This document shows, piece after piece, positions 62,201 to 64,000 of a stretch of 64,000 nucleotides of DNA. The DNA lies in NCBI GenBank assembly GCA_963816795.1, contig CAWFLT010000004.1:1-64000 (forward strand), written 5' to 3'. Position 1 is the first letter of the stretch. Every line of letters begins with the position of its first letter. Made by a program: the position numbers and the translations under genes. The notes beneath the pieces were generated by a model. That model was not told where the DNA came from. It saw only the letters and a program-made list of their open reading frames with translations, and ran no database searches. The DNA comes from CAWFLT01 sp963816795. GTDB lineage: Bacteria; Acidobacteriota; Vicinamibacteria; Vicinamibacterales; SCN-69-37.

Positions 62201-62495
62201 GCCCGCGTCGGCCTTCCGCGCCTATACCGTCGGCGACTCGATCGATCAGATCGTGCCGCGCAACTCGATGGTGGGCGACGGACTGGACAACGTGGACCTC
62301 GGGTTCTACAAGAACTTCCGGTTCACCCGCAGCCAATCGTTCAGCGTCCGGCTCGAGGTCTACAACCTCTTCGACACGGTCCAGTACGCGTTTCCGGCCG
62401 CCGTCTTGACCGGGACGAATTTCGGCGTCATCCAGACGACGCACGCGGTGTATCTGCCGCGCACGGTACAGATCGCGTTCAGGTACCGGTTTTAA
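59218..62495 (+). CDS. TonB-dependent receptor with carboxypeptidase-regulatory N-terminus (OAR-like)
   Basis: About 1,090 residues, indels near 60145 and 62055. Start ATG at 59218 has AGGAGG four bases upstream. Signal peptide MLIRLMTAALGVVVALGIAV; regulatory domain QGTVTDASGGVLPAATVTI and PIGRYTVTVKLNGFA. Plug: GTGTRGATFQINGVNNDDSS, TYSAEFGRGYGAVVLVQTKS. Barrel: RYEYVGAPSEKEDRINY, YNGNRGMGLLKYSLANL, and the end VYLPRTVQIAFRYRF. It follows the isomerase-DUF6807 pair on the same strand, so it may import the sugar they handle. Ligand not known. Confidence 0.92.
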
Positions 62496-62497
62496 AG

Positions 62498-62544
62498 GAC
62501 ATCGGGTGTCTTTTTACGAAAAGCGTAAAAAGACACCCGATGTC
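62498..62544. terminator. 21-bp perfect hairpin after the receptor gene
   Basis: Arms at 62498-62518 and 62524-62544 are perfectly complementary over 21 bases with loop AAAAG. It begins two bases after the receptor stop, and T-runs on both sides fit a bidirectional intrinsic terminator. It also contains the GTG start of the next gene (62506), so it could hide that start in the RNA. Confidence 0.75.
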
Positions 62545-63962
62545 TTTGCAGTCGTCTTTGCGGTCGTCATCGCGGGCTGCGGGCGAGGAGATCGCTCCTC
62601 GGCCGCCGCGCCGCCGTCTGCGGAGGCGGCCGGCCGACCATCCCGGCGGCCGAGGCGAGCGCGATTCTTCGGGATCTTGGCGACCAGGCGCCGGCCGATC
62701 TCCGGGCGATCCCGCCGGCAGACCTGGACGCCGCGTGGCCCGCGTGGGCGGCTCGTCACGATCGCGCGATCCGGGGCCGCCTCGATCGCGGCGACGAAGA
62801 CTCCATCGTCAATCTGTGGTTGTACGGCACGACGTTCACGTCGCGGCCGCGCGCCACCGCGCGCGATATCGCGGCGCTCGCGAACCCGTCGCAGGCCGAA
62901 GCCCTCCTCATCGATCGGCTCGACGATCTGGTCGCGGCGATGAGCGCGCCGGGTGCCAGCGAGCGCGTTCGGTTTGCCCGCCAGGTGGTCGAACGGCGCG
63001 GCATCAACCTGGCGACTCCGGACGGGCCGGACCGCGCGCGCCAGTACCTCGTCGAGGCCCGCGCGCGCATGCTGACCGAGCAGAAGCAGTACCGGCAGGT
63101 GTTCGCGTCAGCGAATCTGCTGACTGATGACGCCGCACGCCTCGCGGCGTATGCCGCGGTGTACCGCGACCGGGGTCTGTCGTCGGACACCTCAATCGCC
63201 GTCGATTTCGCGGTCGATCAGGCGATCGCGGGGCTCCGTGCCGGGCAGCACGTGGCGCCCGCGTCCGTTCGCCGGCTGGCCATCGTCGGTCCGGGCCTTG
63301 ATTTCACCGACAAGGCGGAAGGCTACGACTTCTATCCGCTCCAGACGATCCAGCCGTTTGCGCTGATCGATTCGCTGAAGCGCCACGGGCTGGCGGCGTC
63401 CTCCGGCGTCGCGGTGACGACCTTCGATATCAGCTCGCGGGTGACGCAGCACCTCGAGCGCGCGCGCGATCGCGCGCGCGCTGGCGACAGCTACGTCGTG
63501 CAGGTGCCGCTCGATGAGGACTCGGCGGACCGCCAGTGGCTGCCGGCGATGGTGGACTTCTGGCGGCGCTTCGGCGATCAGATTGGCACGGCCGTCGATC
63601 CGATACGTCCGCCGCCAGGTGCCGCGAGCGTCCGCATGCGCGCGCTGCAGGTGCCGGCGAAACTCGCGGCGGCGATCGATCCCCGCGATCTCAACATCGT
63701 CACCGAGCGGCTCGCGCTCGCTGACGCCGATCGCTTCGATCTGATCGTCGCGACCAATGTGCTCGTGTACTACGACGGGTTCGAGCAGGCACTCGCGCTG
63801 GCCAACATCGGCGCGATGCTCGCGCCCGGTGGCGTCTTCCTCACCAACTACGCCCTCGCGCCGCGACCGCCGCTGGCTCCCGAGGCGGTGCAGGTGACGA
63901 AAGTTTTCTGGGATCGCCAGAACAACGGCGACACCGTGCTGGCACGTACACGACGGAAGTAA
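62506..63962 (+). CDS. predicted lipoprotein with a CheR-type methyltransferase fold
   Basis: About 480 residues. The GTG start at 62506 has AAAGGA seven bases upstream and lies in the hairpin; the sequence then reads VFAVVFAVVIAGCGRG, a lipobox (VIAGC), so export and lipidation are predicted. The first 100 residues are frame-broken (near 62625 and 62815). The C-terminal half has methyltransferase-like strands: VRRLAIVGPGLDF, IVTERLALADADRFDLIVAT and NVLVYYDGFEQALALANIGA followed by LAPGGVF, the CheR-like layout. SAM is not normally available outside the cytoplasm, so the signal or the enzyme activity needs proof. Alternative start: ATG 62540, another frame. Confidence 0.55.
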
Positions 63963-64000
63963 AGAGCACGAGGACACGGAGCAGGGCTAGAGGGCACGGG
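63963..64000. repeat. CACGG-type minisatellite at the window end
   Basis: Purine-rich units containing CACGG (GGACACGGAGCAGGG and GAGGGCACGGG) follow the methyltransferase stop. Similar CACGG units occur at 53451-53490, and the complement at 53745-53790. Confidence 0.5.

Overview
The window joins two unrelated bacterial genomes. Bases 1 to about 24,610 look like a high-GC actinobacterium, probably an Acidimicrobiia/Ilumatobacter-type marine or soil lineage. The signs are a mycothiol-type maleylpyruvate isomerase, a form II CoxL-like molybdenum hydroxylase, an MpaB/DUF2236 oxygenase, an actinobacterial cyclophilin and a BTAD-type regulator. From about 24,610 to the end the gene content is that of an acidobacterium, probably Vicinamibacterales: large TonB-dependent receptors with a carboxypeptidase-regulatory N-terminus, secreted gingipain-like peptidase, PmoA-like DUF6807 and Wzz/BY-kinase. 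The switch falls inside one reading stretch where a WD40 protein and a metallophosphoesterase are both cut mid-domain, so it is most simply an assembly chimera. Single-base frame breaks are dense on the left (often one per 300-500 bases) and sparser on the right. Most broken genes here are therefore probably intact in the organism; gene coordinates run from the likely start to the likely stop across such breaks.

Left part, in order: an alpha/beta hydrolase (cut by the edge), two ferritin-like proteins, a UbiB/ABC1-type kinase with a coupled small protein, a sugar ABC transporter (two permeases and a binding lipoprotein), a cyclophilin, an MpaB-like oxygenase, an AI-2E-type permease, L-asparaginase II coupled to an MBL hydrolase, a DUF2254 membrane protein, a CoxL-like subunit, tRNA-Lys(UUU), a coupled STAS-CorA pair, a mycothiol-type isomerase with a lipoprotein, and a BTAD-NTPase-WD40 regulator.

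Right part: the metallophosphoesterase, a small defence/toxin-antitoxin patch (24.6-28.8 kb) with DUF4160/DUF2442, VapBC and a decayed HigBA flanked by broken ends of a sugar transferase gene, then an exopolysaccharide region (sugar transferase, O-antigen ligase, Wzz/BY-kinase). Inside the long minus-strand run from 48 to 30 kb lies the most interesting item: a PqqD-like protein, a radical SAM/SPASM enzyme, a short Cys-containing precursor peptide, an HPr-kinase-like protein, a DUF-type nucleotidyltransferase and a Sec11-type signal peptidase, followed by a giant secreted protein with autotransporter-type repeats, a C25 cysteine peptidase and FG-GAP repeats. This looks like a modified-peptide (RiPP) pathway next to the envelope polysaccharide machinery. 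I do not recognise this exact gene set as a described system.

From 48 to 64 kb follow a secreted kinase-like protein, a 4-hydroxybenzoyl-CoA-reductase-like three-subunit molybdenum enzyme under a TetR regulator, two TonB-dependent receptors, a sugar isomerase coupled to a DUF6807 protein, and a predicted lipoprotein methyltransferase whose start lies inside a perfect 21-bp hairpin.
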